From Tretioscincus oriximinensis (Eukaryota; Chordata; Lepidosauria; Squamata; Gymnophthalmidae): a stretch of DNA of 64,000 bases. The stretch lies in contig JAJVDF010000194.1 of NCBI GenBank assembly GCA_022410635.1, positions 31,382 to 95,381 on the forward strand, given 5' to 3'. Below are positions 22,009-31,379 of the stretch, one piece after another (position 1 is the stretch's first letter; every line of letters starts with the position of its first letter). The position numbers were made by a program, and so were the translations under genes. The notes beneath the pieces are model-generated. The model was not told where the DNA came from and did no database searches. It saw only the letters and a program-made list of their open reading frames with translations.

Positions 22009-22305
22009 TAGGCTAACCAGATGACCCATTTTTTTGGGGGGGAAANACGATTTTGGGGTGTCTACCCCACCTTATTGGGGGGGGAGGGATTAGCCTGTTT
22101 TTTGCTGAGGAAAAAAAATTAAAAAATTGTTTTGATTTTCTTTTTAAAAAAAAGTCACTGCACCACTACTAGGAGGCTCTGGCAACCGGGGCCAGCTCCT
22201 GAACGCATCCTCCCCTCAGTAATTTTTTTTAAAAAATCCATGAATATGCAAATTAGCATGAACATAATTACCCAAGTTTGGACCTCAGAAAATCTGGTCA
22301 GTCTA
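22009..22305 (+). mobile_element. Long-form TAGGCTGACCAGAT MITE, copy 5
   Basis: Begins TAGGCTAACCAGATGACCCA and ends CAGAAAATCTGGTCAGTCTA. It is flanked by TCTAACCAG (22000-22008) and TCTAATCAG (22306-22314), a 9-bp repeat matching at 8 positions. The interior keeps CTGTTTTTTGCTGAGGAAAA, GCACCACTACTAGGAGGCTC and GGGGCCAGCTCCTGAACGCA and lacks about 80 bp present in the copy at 9555. With the 9555 copy it shows that the long form moved as a unit. Confidence 0.75.
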
Positions 22306-22330
22306 TCTAATCAGTAGCCCTGTACATTTT

Positions 22331-22910
22331 CTTGTTTGTTTGTTTTTTTTCATTTATTTATATAGTGCTTTCAATCTACAGAGTGCTGTACAAAAAGCAA
22401 AATTCAATATTACTAATATTAAAATCAAACAAAAGCACTATAAGTTAAAATCAGTAATACAATAAACGGAGTAAATTTAGGCACAGGCCTTTGAGAAGAG
22501 GGAGACTTAAGGTGGGTTTTAAAGGTGGAAAGAGAGGTTCCATGACAAAAATGATCAGGGAGTAGATTCCAGAAATAGAGGCAGACAGATCTAGAAGAAA
22601 GCCTTTAGCCTTTACTTAGGAGAAGATAATTGACAACTTTGGTAAAGGCAGTTTCAGTGGCGTGAAGGGGACTGGATAAAAACCTGATTGAAGGGGGTCA
22701 AGAGCTGAAGGAGAGGTTAAAAAAATCAAGACAATGGGAATACACAATACGTTCAAATAATTTAGAATGAAAAGACAGTAGAGATATAGGGCAGTAGTCT
22801 GTAAGTTGCAGGGGATCAAGTGAGGTTTCTTTTTTTAATACTGGCGTAACAATAGCTTGCTTAAAGTCAGTAGGAATNCTGCTACAACTATCAGCAGTCT
22901 ATTCCATTTA
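22331..22910 (-). pseudogene. Internally deleted L2-clade LINE
   Basis: On the minus strand the first coding block (about 22860 to 22620) reads DYCPISLLSFHSKLFERIVY followed by ...SSPLHATETAFTKVVN. This is the NYRPISLL...HSTETAL start of an L2/CR1-superfamily reverse transcriptase. It jumps directly to SSRSVCLYFWNLLPDHF and GTSLSTFKTHLKSPSS (about 22600 to 22510), the C-terminal LWNSLP...FKTHLK end of the same ORF. The palm motifs that belong between are absent, so roughly two thirds of the RT is missing. The 3' UTR ends near 22331 with TATATAAATAAATG-type sequence. The Penelope fold-back at 22930 abuts its 5' side. Confidence 0.7.
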
Positions 22911-22929
22911 NTGAACCAAATGAAATGCT

Positions 22930-23130
22930 AGCAAAGGAGCTAGCAGCACTTTGAGACTAACTTGAGAAATGTGGGTGGCATAAGCTTTCGTAGACAGGTC
23001 TACCTCTTCAGATGCATCTGAAGTAGACGTGTCTACGAAAGCTTATGCCACCCACTTTTCTCAATTTAGTCTCAAAGTGCTGCTAGCTCCTTTGCTGGAC
23101 TTTCTATTAGACTAACATGGCTATTTCTCT
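22930..23130 (+). mobile_element. Penelope-type fold-back element, copy 1 (hairpin)
   Basis: Two arms of about 84 bp (22930-23014 and 23015-23097) are inverted with no spacer; the centre is CTTCAGATG|CATCTGAAG. A non-palindromic tail follows: GGACTTTCTATTAGACTAAC and ATGGCTATTTCTCT. The 13-bp target duplication is CAAATGAAATGCT (22917-22929) and CAAATGAATTGCT (23131-23143). The arm sequence (TAGACGTGTCTACGAAAGCTTATGCCACCCA) is shared with the GIY-YIG-encoding element at 26143, so this is a non-autonomous derivative built only from its terminal repeat. The minus-strand reading of the left arm contains a hammerhead-like core at 22976-23011. Confidence 0.8.
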
Positions 23131-23143
23131 CAAATGAATTGCT

Positions 23144-26131
23144 GGGAGATTTAGGCCAAGAACATCTAGAGGGCACTGCCAACTGGACACACTTGTTCTA
23201 AAAGTTAGTGGGCTATGCTGGGGGAGTGGAATTGACCATCTTTAAATTAATCCCTCCAGTCTCAGAAGTGGCACTTTTCTGACCTTGAGGCAAGACAGAG
23301 GTTGTAGGAAGGACTGCTTTGATCGTGGTGCAGATTATGGGCTTGATGTACAGCCTTGTGATTCAATTAGCTGCATATACAATATCGGTTTGAGCTGTAT
23401 TTTGTATGCTGTCATTGTCTAGAGCTGTAACATCACTGTGGTTGATGGGAAGGTTTGCTTCATCTGATTGTAATTTTTTTGGCTGCTGTCCCTGCTTTTG
23501 TGTCACACTCAGATATATTTGCTTTGGGTAGATTAATTTACCGATACTATTGCAGATAACATGTTTTTTGTACAATGTTTCTTCTTTCTGTTTATAGCTA
23601 AGGCATAACAGACTGTACAAGCTCCCAAGTAAGTAAGTGATACAAATTTTGAATTAAGAAACTATTGTGATGAAATTCAACAAAAAATATACTAGTTTTA
23701 AAAAATATGCTACTGAATAAGCACAGGAACCCAGGTGTTTTTAAGAGTTCATAGGTAGGAACTACATAGAAAGGATGCCGTGAACCTTATGCAAACAATA
23801 ACAAACAGGCAACTTCCTGTTTCTGTACTTCATTTGCATAATTCCTGTTTCCTATTTTATGGTTTCAAGTTGTATTTCTGACTGCTTTGCTATGCCACTT
23901 TTTCACAATGCCAAGTGCTTATTATAAAAGCTTGGATGTCCATCAACTTCACAAAGTTGGCAAGAGCACCTCAAATGTGAAAAAATTGAAATAGAGCTGT
24001 TGTTCTGCTCCTGGAGGGGTCTGCTGGGAAGTGTAGTCCGAGCAGGGCAGTCTCTTCTGTCCAGCCTGCATGGACCCACAGGAAACATTTTTGCTGCCAT
24101 AGGAAGTCGGCTGGGGGACCCATCAATAGTCCTCACCTGCTTATCCAAGTCAAAAAATTACTTTTTCTTTATGTGAGAATTCTATATTCTAAATGCTGTT
24201 GCTTATATAGAGTTACTACTACTTTTCATGCGTATTCATTCAGGTCTTTTATCTTGGGGAAACTCTATATATTATACAACATATAAACAAACAAGCAAAT
24301 ATATATTCTCACAAACTATTNAAAAAAAACCTAAAAAGGACCATTTACTATAATACTCTCTCCTACCTACTCCCACCCTAACCTTGACAACAGAGATAGA
24401 AAACACTAGAAGCACAACCACCATTTTCTGGCATGCCAAATAGCATCCAAGCAGGCAATTTCTTTTGCTTTTTATTTGAAGTCCAGTTTGGGTGTTGACT
24501 TTCCTGAAGTAATGTTATTGTGGGGGGTTCATCCTTTTTTACTAGGATTGCCACTGATATGTGTGACNATCACAATAGAGCTCTGGGATCACCTCAGTTT
24601 TTATGCTCTGGATGGCTGGGACCCAAAATCAGGGGGAAAGGGAAAATGTCTGGTCTGACAAATGATACATTCAACGTTTAATTATTGTACTGTGCAGATC
24701 CTGTCTCTGATTACACCAATGAAATAAATGTTAAGTAGTTTTAACAATCGAACAGGCATCAATGAGGAAGCTTTACGGAATGCTATAGGTCTATTGATAA
24801 GGTACATGGCACTTTCTGGACTGATTGGGCCTTATTCCACATTATGTTCCAAAACAGGTGTCTTCCACCCTGTTGGTTAGTTATGGCCCCATAGTCTTCT
24901 AACGTGTAGATAGTAGACCCCAATTCTGGAACATAATACAGAATAATTCCCAGTGCAGAAAGAGCCACTACCTATAAGACTTGTGACCCATAAAATTAAA
25001 TGCAGTCTACTACCATTTTTGGTGTGTTTTCCAAACATCCAGTTCCCCTATCCAATCCTCACTGGATTTTATTTGGTTTTNCCAGATTCAAGTAGACATA
25101 AAACAGATGCATAACTCAAGCAAATGAAATTTACATTACAAGGCATAAGAAGTGAAAAAGAGATTTGAAACGAAAACAAACAGTTTNGTATCCAGCTTCT
25201 TGCATATAACATGATAGGTCAGAAAAGCTTCTTTAATGTTGCTAATTTTGCTAAGTTTAGAATTGGGTGACACAAATTCATTATTTACAAATGGTTCGCA
25301 TCTGTCTTGAAGCAACAAAAAGAAAAACCTCTGGAGCCTATAGAGTATGGTTTGTGGTAATTCCCTGTGTCACCCTAAGCAAAAAGCTTGTTCGTTAGCT
25401 CAACAAGTGTCCTGTTTTTTGTTTCACACTCAATAAATGTAGGTGACATGAAAAATGATTTTAAAAAATGGGTTCCATTCCAGAAAAAAATGCAACATCT
25501 GGAGTTCATTTCACACATTTTGATTTTAGACACTGGTAGATCACAAATTAAAAGGATAGGGCACAGAAGCAGAGCAGCAATTTAGTTGAAATTCTTGCTT
25601 TCGTTTAGCTGTCGGTCTGTTTCCATAAGGTTTTGACTGATGAGAGGTCTTCCTATCACACTATCCTGTACTTAATATTCTTGGGCTTTTCTGCATTTAT
25701 CTGGTAATTTAGAATAAGGAGGACTTCAGTCCACATCAACTTCTGAAGAACAGCACTTTGAATGTGAGAAAAAAGTGCAATTCCTTTAAGGAATGTTCAG
25801 TGAGAACAGATTACCTTAGAAGAAGAAGTTTTGAATATTTTATCAGTTGGAGACAGGTTGTTAGAAGAGACAAAGAAAGCTAGGAGGAGAACATACAAAG
25901 AAATCTGTGTACATTGGTGAGGAATTCGACAAAATCCTGAGCCCCCTTCCCTCTGCATTTTAATGGTTCATGAAATGTGAAAAGCATTTAAAAGAAGGTG
26001 TACTTCTTTCCAACAATGAGTTTTATTGTCTTGTATAAGTAGATATTGTTTTCCTTTCACCTATTAGNGCAGTTTTTCCAGTTATCAGTGTTAGGATGGG
26101 CTTTTGAGAAATACTTTTAATCAAAATGAAC
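23144..26131. other. Mostly unassigned DNA, with one hairpin-like unit at 24808-24966
   Basis: No exon was found. At 24808 GGCACTTTCTG is mirrored by CAGAAAGAGCC ending at 24966, with internal TTCCACATTATGTTCC and GGAACATAATACAGAATAA also inverted; this looks like a worn 159-bp MITE. CTGCTGGGAAGTGTAGTCC at 24022-24039 resembles a ZNF143/GFY-type site. Poly-T/A runs are frequent. Confidence 0.4.
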
Positions 26132-26142
26132 TGAAATTATAA

Positions 26143-27319
26143 TGTCCAGCAAAGGGGATAGTAGCACTCAGAGACTAACAGGAGAAAAGTGGGTGGCAGA
26201 AGCTTTGGTAGACATGTCTTCTTCTTCAGATGCTGAGGGACTAATGTCAGGGTCAGGTATTTATAGGAAACTGTCCATGGGAGATGAGAATGCCTATGCA
26301 AATGCCTATGCAAATGTGATGGGTTATGAACTCCAGGTTAGAAAAACAAGTAAATAGCAGTGACTCCCATTAGGGGTCACAAACAGCTCACAATTGGGGG
26401 TCCTCAAATACATAATAAATGAACTTAAACCTATTTTAGGTAAGAATGCTGCTCTCTCANGAGCACTTGGTGGTAAACCTTTGCCGACTTACAAACAACC
26501 ACTCAACGTCAAACAACTACTCACACAGAGGACACAGAACACGGATGGAGAAATGGGAACTAGACCCTGCCACAAACCCAGATGTCACCTCTGCTCACAC
26601 ATTCACCCTAGAAATGTGATCACGGGACCTGATAACACCACCCACAATATTAGAGGCACTTTTACATGCTCTGCTTCTAATGTGGTGTATTCCATTTTCT
26701 GCCAACAATGCCCCTCTACACTCTACATTGGGCAAACAGGACAATCCCTTCNCCAGAGAATAAATGGACTCAAATCAGATATTTGAAATGGAAACACACA
26801 GAAACCAGTTGCTGAACATTTCAACCTTCCAGGACATTCTCTCTCAGACCTCAGGACTGCAGTCCTTGAACAAAGAAACTACAAAGGAAGACTTNAAAGA
26901 GAAGCAGCAGAACTTGAATAGATTCATAAGTTCCAGGCCATCAACAAAGGACTTAACAGAAATAATGGTTTCCTGGCCANCTATACATTTTTATGAAACC
27001 TGTTAAGTATTTGATTGATTCTCTACCAGACATTGCCTCTTGTTGCCCCAGGGACATTTTCACACGAGAGGATTAGTTTCTGCTATTTACCTGTTTTTCT
27101 AACCTGGAGTTCATACCCCATCACATTTGCATATGCTTTGTCATCTCCCATACACACTTTTCTATAAATACCCGACCCTGACATTAGTCCCTCAGCATCT
27201 GAAGAAGCAGATGTGTCTACCAAAGCTTCTGCCACCCACTTTTCTCCTGTTAGTCTCAAAATGCTACTAGCCCCTTTCCTGGACTTTCTACTGAACTAAC
27301 ACGGCTATTTCTCTGAAAT
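26143..27319 (+). mobile_element. Penelope-like retroelement with GIY-YIG domain, 5' truncated
   Basis: Bounded by an 11-bp target duplication TGAAATTATAA (26132-26142 and 27320-27330). Inverted arms of about 217 and 205 bp (26144-26360; 27080-27284) flank a coding core, and a tail CTGAACTAACACGGCTATTT ends it as in the fold-back copies. The left arm carries a 12-bp tandem duplication (ATGCCTATGCAA unit near 26290). No reverse transcriptase is left; only the C-terminal endonuclease region survives. Penelope-like elements are defined by an RT joined to a GIY-YIG nuclease, so the family call rests on that domain plus the terminal structure. Confidence 0.85.
26394..27000 (+). pseudogene. Penelope-like GIY-YIG endonuclease domain, inactivated
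   Basis: In one frame the core reads CHKPRCHLCSHI (a Cys/His cluster typical of the linker), then NVVYSIFCQQCPSTLYIGQT (26678-26738), the GIY-YIG signature in the form VVY...YIG, then SLxQRINGLKSDI with the conserved arginine. An in-frame TGA at 26784-26786 interrupts it, after which the same frame continues KPVAEHFNLPGHSLSDLRTA and LEQRNYKGRL before a TAG and a final TGA near 27000. The nuclease nicks target DNA for insertion in intact elements; this copy cannot make a full protein. Upstream codons (26394-) are open to the left arm, and no RT motif remains. Confidence 0.85.
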
Positions 27320-27330
27320 TGAAATTATAA

Positions 27331-27761
27331 CATCACTCTTTCATGCAATTAGCAGCTCAGCTCCAATGCTATAAACTCATGAAAATNTGCACATTTTTTA
27401 AGAAAGGAAAAAGTGCAGACTTGTGGCGAATANCAAACAGATTGAATGAGTTTCTTGTACTTTTACCTTTCCAGTTGAAAACAACAAACTACCAGTTAAT
27501 GCTCCTTTTGCTCTGGCCTTTATTTCTGAACATTGGTGCAGACCACAGCCAGTCCTGGTGTAACAAATGATGCAAATGGAAGTCAAATGAAATCAAATAC
27601 AGGGGGTATGATTACCCGAGTGATGAATTAGTCCAAGAGAGGTTAAAAAATCTGGTCAGGCCTGTTTGTGTTGACAACAAATGGGCCTTCTGCACATGGT
27701 TAAGAGGTGGTTCAANAGGTAAAGAGTTCAGTGTTTCAACTGAGATAACGAATGCATCAGC
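27331..27761. other. Unassigned spacer DNA
   Basis: Between the Penelope-like element and a hairpin MITE. Nothing recognised. Confidence 0.4.
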
Positions 27762-27956
27762 TAGGCTGATCAGATGATCCCTTTTTTGGGGGGTTGAAAA
27801 CCCATTTTGGGGGTGCCTCCCGGTTTTTTCTGAGGAATAAAATTAAAAAACAAAAAAATCTTTGAAAAAAGTCTGTTTTTGAAAAAAAAATCCTCAGAAA
27901 AAAAACGGGTTTTCAACCTCCCCCCCACCCCCAAAAGGGGTAATCTGGTCAACCTA
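27762..27956. mobile_element. Short palindromic TAGGCTGACCAGAT MITE, copy 6
   Basis: Opens TAGGCTGATCAGATGATCCC and closes GGGGTAATCTGGTCAACCTA, with inner arms GGGGTTGAAAACCC and CGGGTTTTCAACC. The 3' half has lost the GGAGGCACCCC block that mirrors GGGGGTGCCTCCCGG on the left. Flanking ATCAGC occurs on both sides (27756-27761, and 27958-27963 after one extra G), supporting a real insertion. Confidence 0.7.
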
Positions 27957-28026
27957 GATCAGCCATAGAGAGGAATAACTGTCTAATATTGATCTCAGCT
28001 TTTGCCACCCTAGCTGTTTGAAAGCA

Positions 28027-28171
28027 AAGATATTTATGAGTACGTTAATTAGTTACCACCACAACTTGGTGGGGAAGGTAGATGTAATCCTTCGGTCAAA
28101 ATTAACCTATAAGCCACTAAGTCCTTTCGCATGTGAAGAAGGGGGTATAAAAAAACTGGATTCTTCTTCTT
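28027..28171 (+). mobile_element. tRNA-derived SINE, 3' half only, copy 3
   Basis: Matches the second half of the SINE: ACCACCACAACTTGGTGGGG, AATCCTTCGGTCAAAATTAA, CCTATAAGCCACTAAGTCC and GGGGGTATAAAAAAACTGGA, then (TTC)n ending at 28171. The tRNA-like head is missing, so this copy is 5' truncated. The Penelope fold-back at 28185 inserted right at the end of its tail. Confidence 0.7.
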
Positions 28172-28184
28172 CTGAAATATTCAG

Positions 28185-28358
28185 TTTCAGAGAAATAGCC
28201 GTGTGAATCCAGTAGAAAGTCCAGCTAAGGGGGCTAGGAGCACTTAGAGACTAACGGGAAACGTAGGTGGCATAAGCTTTCATAGACGTGTCTACGAAAG
28301 CTTATGCCACCTGCTTTTCTCCTGTATGCCACCTACTTTTCTCCTACTAGCCCCTTTG
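28185..28358 (-). mobile_element. Penelope-type fold-back element, copy 2
   Basis: A 13-bp target duplication CTGAAATATTCAG bounds it exactly (28172-28184 and 28359-28371). In reverse orientation to the copy at 22930: tail TTTCAGAGAAATAGCCGTGT comes first, then arms AGCTAAGGGGGCTAGGAGCA...GGTGGCATAAGCTTTCATAGAC and GTCTACGAAAGCTTATGCCACC...CTACTAGCCCCTTTGCT. The right arm contains a small internal repeat (GCCACCTGCTTTTCTCCT / GCCACCTACTTTTCTCCT). The central CTGAAGA part of the arms has been lost. Confidence 0.8.
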
Positions 28359-28371
28359 CTGAAATATTCAG

Positions 28372-28662
28372 GTTCTTACTGGTATGGTAGTCATACTGGG
28401 CTGAGGTCAGGCCAGCATTTTAGCAAGCATAGCAGTGAAAGCTGAGAAAGTGACAAATCAAATTGCAGAACAACAAAACATACATAGAATAAATTTTAAA
28501 CAAGCAAGTCATAATTTGCTTGAAACAGAATCCCACAAACCAGAGAAGATCATGGGCTTCATTCCTTTCCCTTTTATTTACCCAAGAGATGAAAAGGAAG
28601 CAAATTTTGATTGTAGGCAAGCTAAGTAAAAGCATTTGTCCAGATAAGCAGATCCTGAGCTA
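28372..28662. other. Unassigned spacer before the polypyrimidine tract
   Basis: No feature recognised in this 290-bp stretch. Confidence 0.4.
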
Positions 28663-28910
28663 CTCCTCCTTCTCCTTCTCCTTCTCCTTCTCCTTCTCCT
28701 TCTCCTTCTCCTTCTCCTTCTCCTTCTNNNNNNNNNNNNNNNNNNNNNNNNNNNNNNNNNNNNNNNNNNNNNNNNNNNNNNNNNNNNNNNNNNNNNNNNN
28801 NNTTCTTCTTCTTCTTCTTCTTCTTCTTCTTCTTCTTCTTCTTCTTCTTCTTCTTCTTCTTCTTCTTCTTCTTTTCTTCTTCTTTTCTTCTTCTTTTTTT
28901 TCTTCTTCTT
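28663..28910. repeat. Polypyrimidine microsatellite, (TCTCCT)n then (TTC)n
   Basis: Hexamer (CTTCTC)n runs from 28663 to 28727, an N gap of 75 bases spans 28728-28802, then (TTC)n runs from 28803 to about 28872, turning into interrupted TTTTC units to 28910. The true length is unknown because the gap is inside the tract. The other strand is pure purine (GAA)n/(GGAGAA)n. It lies about 2.4 kb upstream of the ANK3 exon. Apparent reading frames through it are artefacts. Confidence 0.9.
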
Positions 28911-29374
28911 AAAATTCTAAGCCAATGTTTTGAATAGATCCCTCATATGCAGGAGCAAACTGGCTGATTGGTGTGACGAGATAGTAAAACGCCCAGGGTA
29001 TGTAGCTTCTTTTTCTCTATCCTGGCATTAAGTTCTTTTTCTCTGGCTGTGTTTCAGATTTAGGCAACTAACTTGGAATCTCTCCTGCTTTTCCTGTTCC
29101 TTTGGCAAACTTTTAAGGATGTTAGTATAACCCAAGTCTCATAATTCATTCGGATGCTTTGTCGGGGTCGTTGCATATTTTTAAAACCAATTTTTTTTCT
29201 AATGCAGATTATAAGTGGAGACATTTATATACAACAGCCTCTAAAAGGTCTAGAAAATGCTTTTTCAAATACCTTTACATGTAGATCAGAGATAGGATGG
29301 GAACGCTATTGTCCCTACACAACAGTATTTCCAAACTGCTTTTGAACTGCTTTTTTCACATGTGTAGCTGCAGT
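28911..29374. other. Unassigned AT-rich DNA
   Basis: Nothing recognised between the microsatellite and the MITE-like remnant at 29388. Confidence 0.4.
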
Positions 29375-29387
29375 TATTCTTGGCTGT

Positions 29388-29572
29388 GTCTTGGAATAGT
29401 AATCTGCTATCCACATGCTGGCAAGCCTCGAATGGGGCCTTCCATAGCCTATACTGGCATCTGGATGTCCCGAAATATAATCCAGAATAATTTTCAGTGT
29501 ATGTTAGCATGCAAATGGCAGATCCTTATGCCACAACAAAATCTGTAATAAGGCCGAGTGCCGAAAGAGTTT
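29388..29572. repeat. Worn MITE-like repeat related to the element at 58702
   Basis: GAATGGGGCCTTCCATAGCC and TATACTGGCATCTGGATG align with GAATAGGGGCCTGCCATAGT and TATTCCAGCATGTGGATG at 58740-58775. The ends are not clearly inverted any more. It is placed as a member of the GGCTGCATCCACA family on internal similarity only. Confidence 0.4.
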
Positions 29573-31329
29573 GAGAATGCAGAGTTCTGTACTTCACCTC
29601 CTTGATTATGTTTAGGAGGGGCCTAAAGAAACTGACAGCTTATGGAAACCTCAGACCCCACTACTTGTCTGTGGTGGCATCAGTCAGTCCTAGGCAGAAA
29701 AAGGAACACAGCTTGTCTGCATTGCGCTGGTTGGTAGGGATAAGAAGTGGGTCAGCACTTCCCTTCCTCTGTCAATCAAGGCACACGGAGAAAAGTAATA
29801 ATCAGGAAAGAGGGTCAAGATGGAGAGGGTGCCTGACGTCTCTGCCTCTCTCTCTCAGGCATGGGGGTGGGGCAGTCTATAGAAAGGAGGCCTCTTTCAA
29901 GTTGCCCCAAGGGAAGCAAAATCTGTCTGCATCCTTTGTCATCCTGGACTCCAGCACGCCTCACGCGATGCCACTGAGGAGTCAGCGTTGGTCTTCCATC
30001 ATGGGATGGTTTTGCAATGCCTCTCAGCTTGACAACTCGTTGCTTGTTTGGTTACTCTCACCACTACAGTTTAAACAAACAATAACACTGACATCTGGAT
30101 GTGTATGTATGCCCCCCCCCCCCCACGCCCCACAATCACCCATTTCTGTAAATCTGCATCAGATAGAGCGGGTGAGTGAGAAAGAGATGCTGTTAGTGAT
30201 GCAAAAGATGGGAGAAAATGGCAAGTGCAAATTGCCTACATCTGTCTCAAGCCTATGCTAGTGGAAAATGGTCCTGCATGCCTTTTATACTGAAGCTATT
30301 TTACCTCCCACAATGAATATTCAAGAGCTGCAGTCACTGTGGACTCAGGTGGCAAAAAATAGCAAGGTGATTGAAGCAAGCCCTGGCACAAAATCCTCTG
30401 ACTACACTGCTGAGCGCATGGAAATTGGGCTTGTGACAAAGATGCACGGGTGGCCGTGGGGGGTCTCCCTCCCCCTTTGATCACATAAGGGGAAACAGCC
30501 AGGAAATTTCCTGTGAATCAGACACCTCTTTCTTATCCTCATATGATCACATCTTCCCCCCTGCCTTCGCCCTCCTGAGATGTGTTGTAATGAGCATGGC
30601 TAAAAAAAAAGAAGAAGAAGCAAATCAAAGACAACAGTGCTTTCTGTAATCCTGCAACATGATCGAACCGTCAGCATAAAGGACACACTGTTAAGATATA
30701 GCAATGCATGCATTGTTTTCTGCATAATGCAGTCAGGGTCTCCATGGCAAAAAGAAGGGGGGGAAATATTTTATTCTTTCTTTTTTTTTAATCTTCATCA
30801 GCAGTTAATCTAAAGTAGGAGCTGCTCCATTCCTCTGGGTTAAGTGGTTTTCTGTATAAAATCAAGCGAGGGAGTAAAAATGGTCATTGCCTTTTTTAGG
30901 GGGTGGAATTGCAAAAGAGACTGGAGAATTTTGGGAGAACAGCAGTGATGCGACAGGGGTTGTTGCTCTGGAGTCTTCGCAAGAGGCAAGCATCGTTCTC
31001 AGCATACCCCCTTCCGTTGAATCACTTAGACACTTCCAGCTGGTGGCAGGGGATACAGCCATAATACAGCTTTCTCTGTCCCAGCTGTCTTTCTCATTAC
31101 ATTAAATGCATTAGGATGGCGGCACAGTTTTGTCGAGGTCCAGGTACAACAAGGGATCTACAAGCAGGAATTTGTGTAGCAGCATCTGCCAGCATCTTTG
31201 AGGCATTTGAATGCTGAATGTTCTCTTGGCTGTGGCCAAAGCCTTCCTCCCAGGCTGGCTAAAAAGGTGCCTGAGGATACCACCTTCCATACCAGACAAG
31301 GATTGTGGCAAAGGGGTTCTTAATGCGTT
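29573..31329 (+). promoter_or_regulatory. Probable promoter and 5' leader region of the ANK3 transcript
   Basis: This 1.75-kb block directly upstream of the ANK3 exon is comparatively free of recognisable transposons and less AT-rich than its surroundings. That is what one would expect of retained regulatory DNA. It includes a 14-base C run at about 30113-30126. I cannot place the transcription start: there is no CpG-island-like density and no single convincing TATA box at a known distance. A 219-codon open frame at 29602-30261 shows no protein family signature. The assignment as promoter/leader is inferred from position. Confidence 0.4.
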
Positions 31330-31379
31330 ATGGCTCACGCAGCATCACAGCTCAAGAAGAACAGAGATTTAGAACTTAA
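31323..31379 (+). promoter_or_regulatory. Overlapping upstream ORF (18 codons) at the ANK3 start
   Basis: An ATG at 31323-31325 lies seven bases before the main start, in another frame, and runs 18 codons to a TAA at 31377-31379 inside the exon. Its context is weak (T at -3, C at +4), whereas the main ATG has G at -3 and G at +4, so most scanning ribosomes would be expected to pass it. An in-frame TAA at 31321-31323 rules out extension of the main frame upstream. Confidence 0.45.

Noticed and set aside
28520..28912. Open frame running through SFSFSF and LLLLLL
   Set aside because: Translation of the (CTTCTC)n/(TTC)n tract and the N gap.
29602..30261. 219-codon open frame on the + strand upstream of ANK3
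   Set aside because: No recognisable domain, low-complexity PPPPHAP at a poly-C run, and no splice or Kozak support. It lies where a leader/promoter is expected. Kept only as part of the regulatory region.
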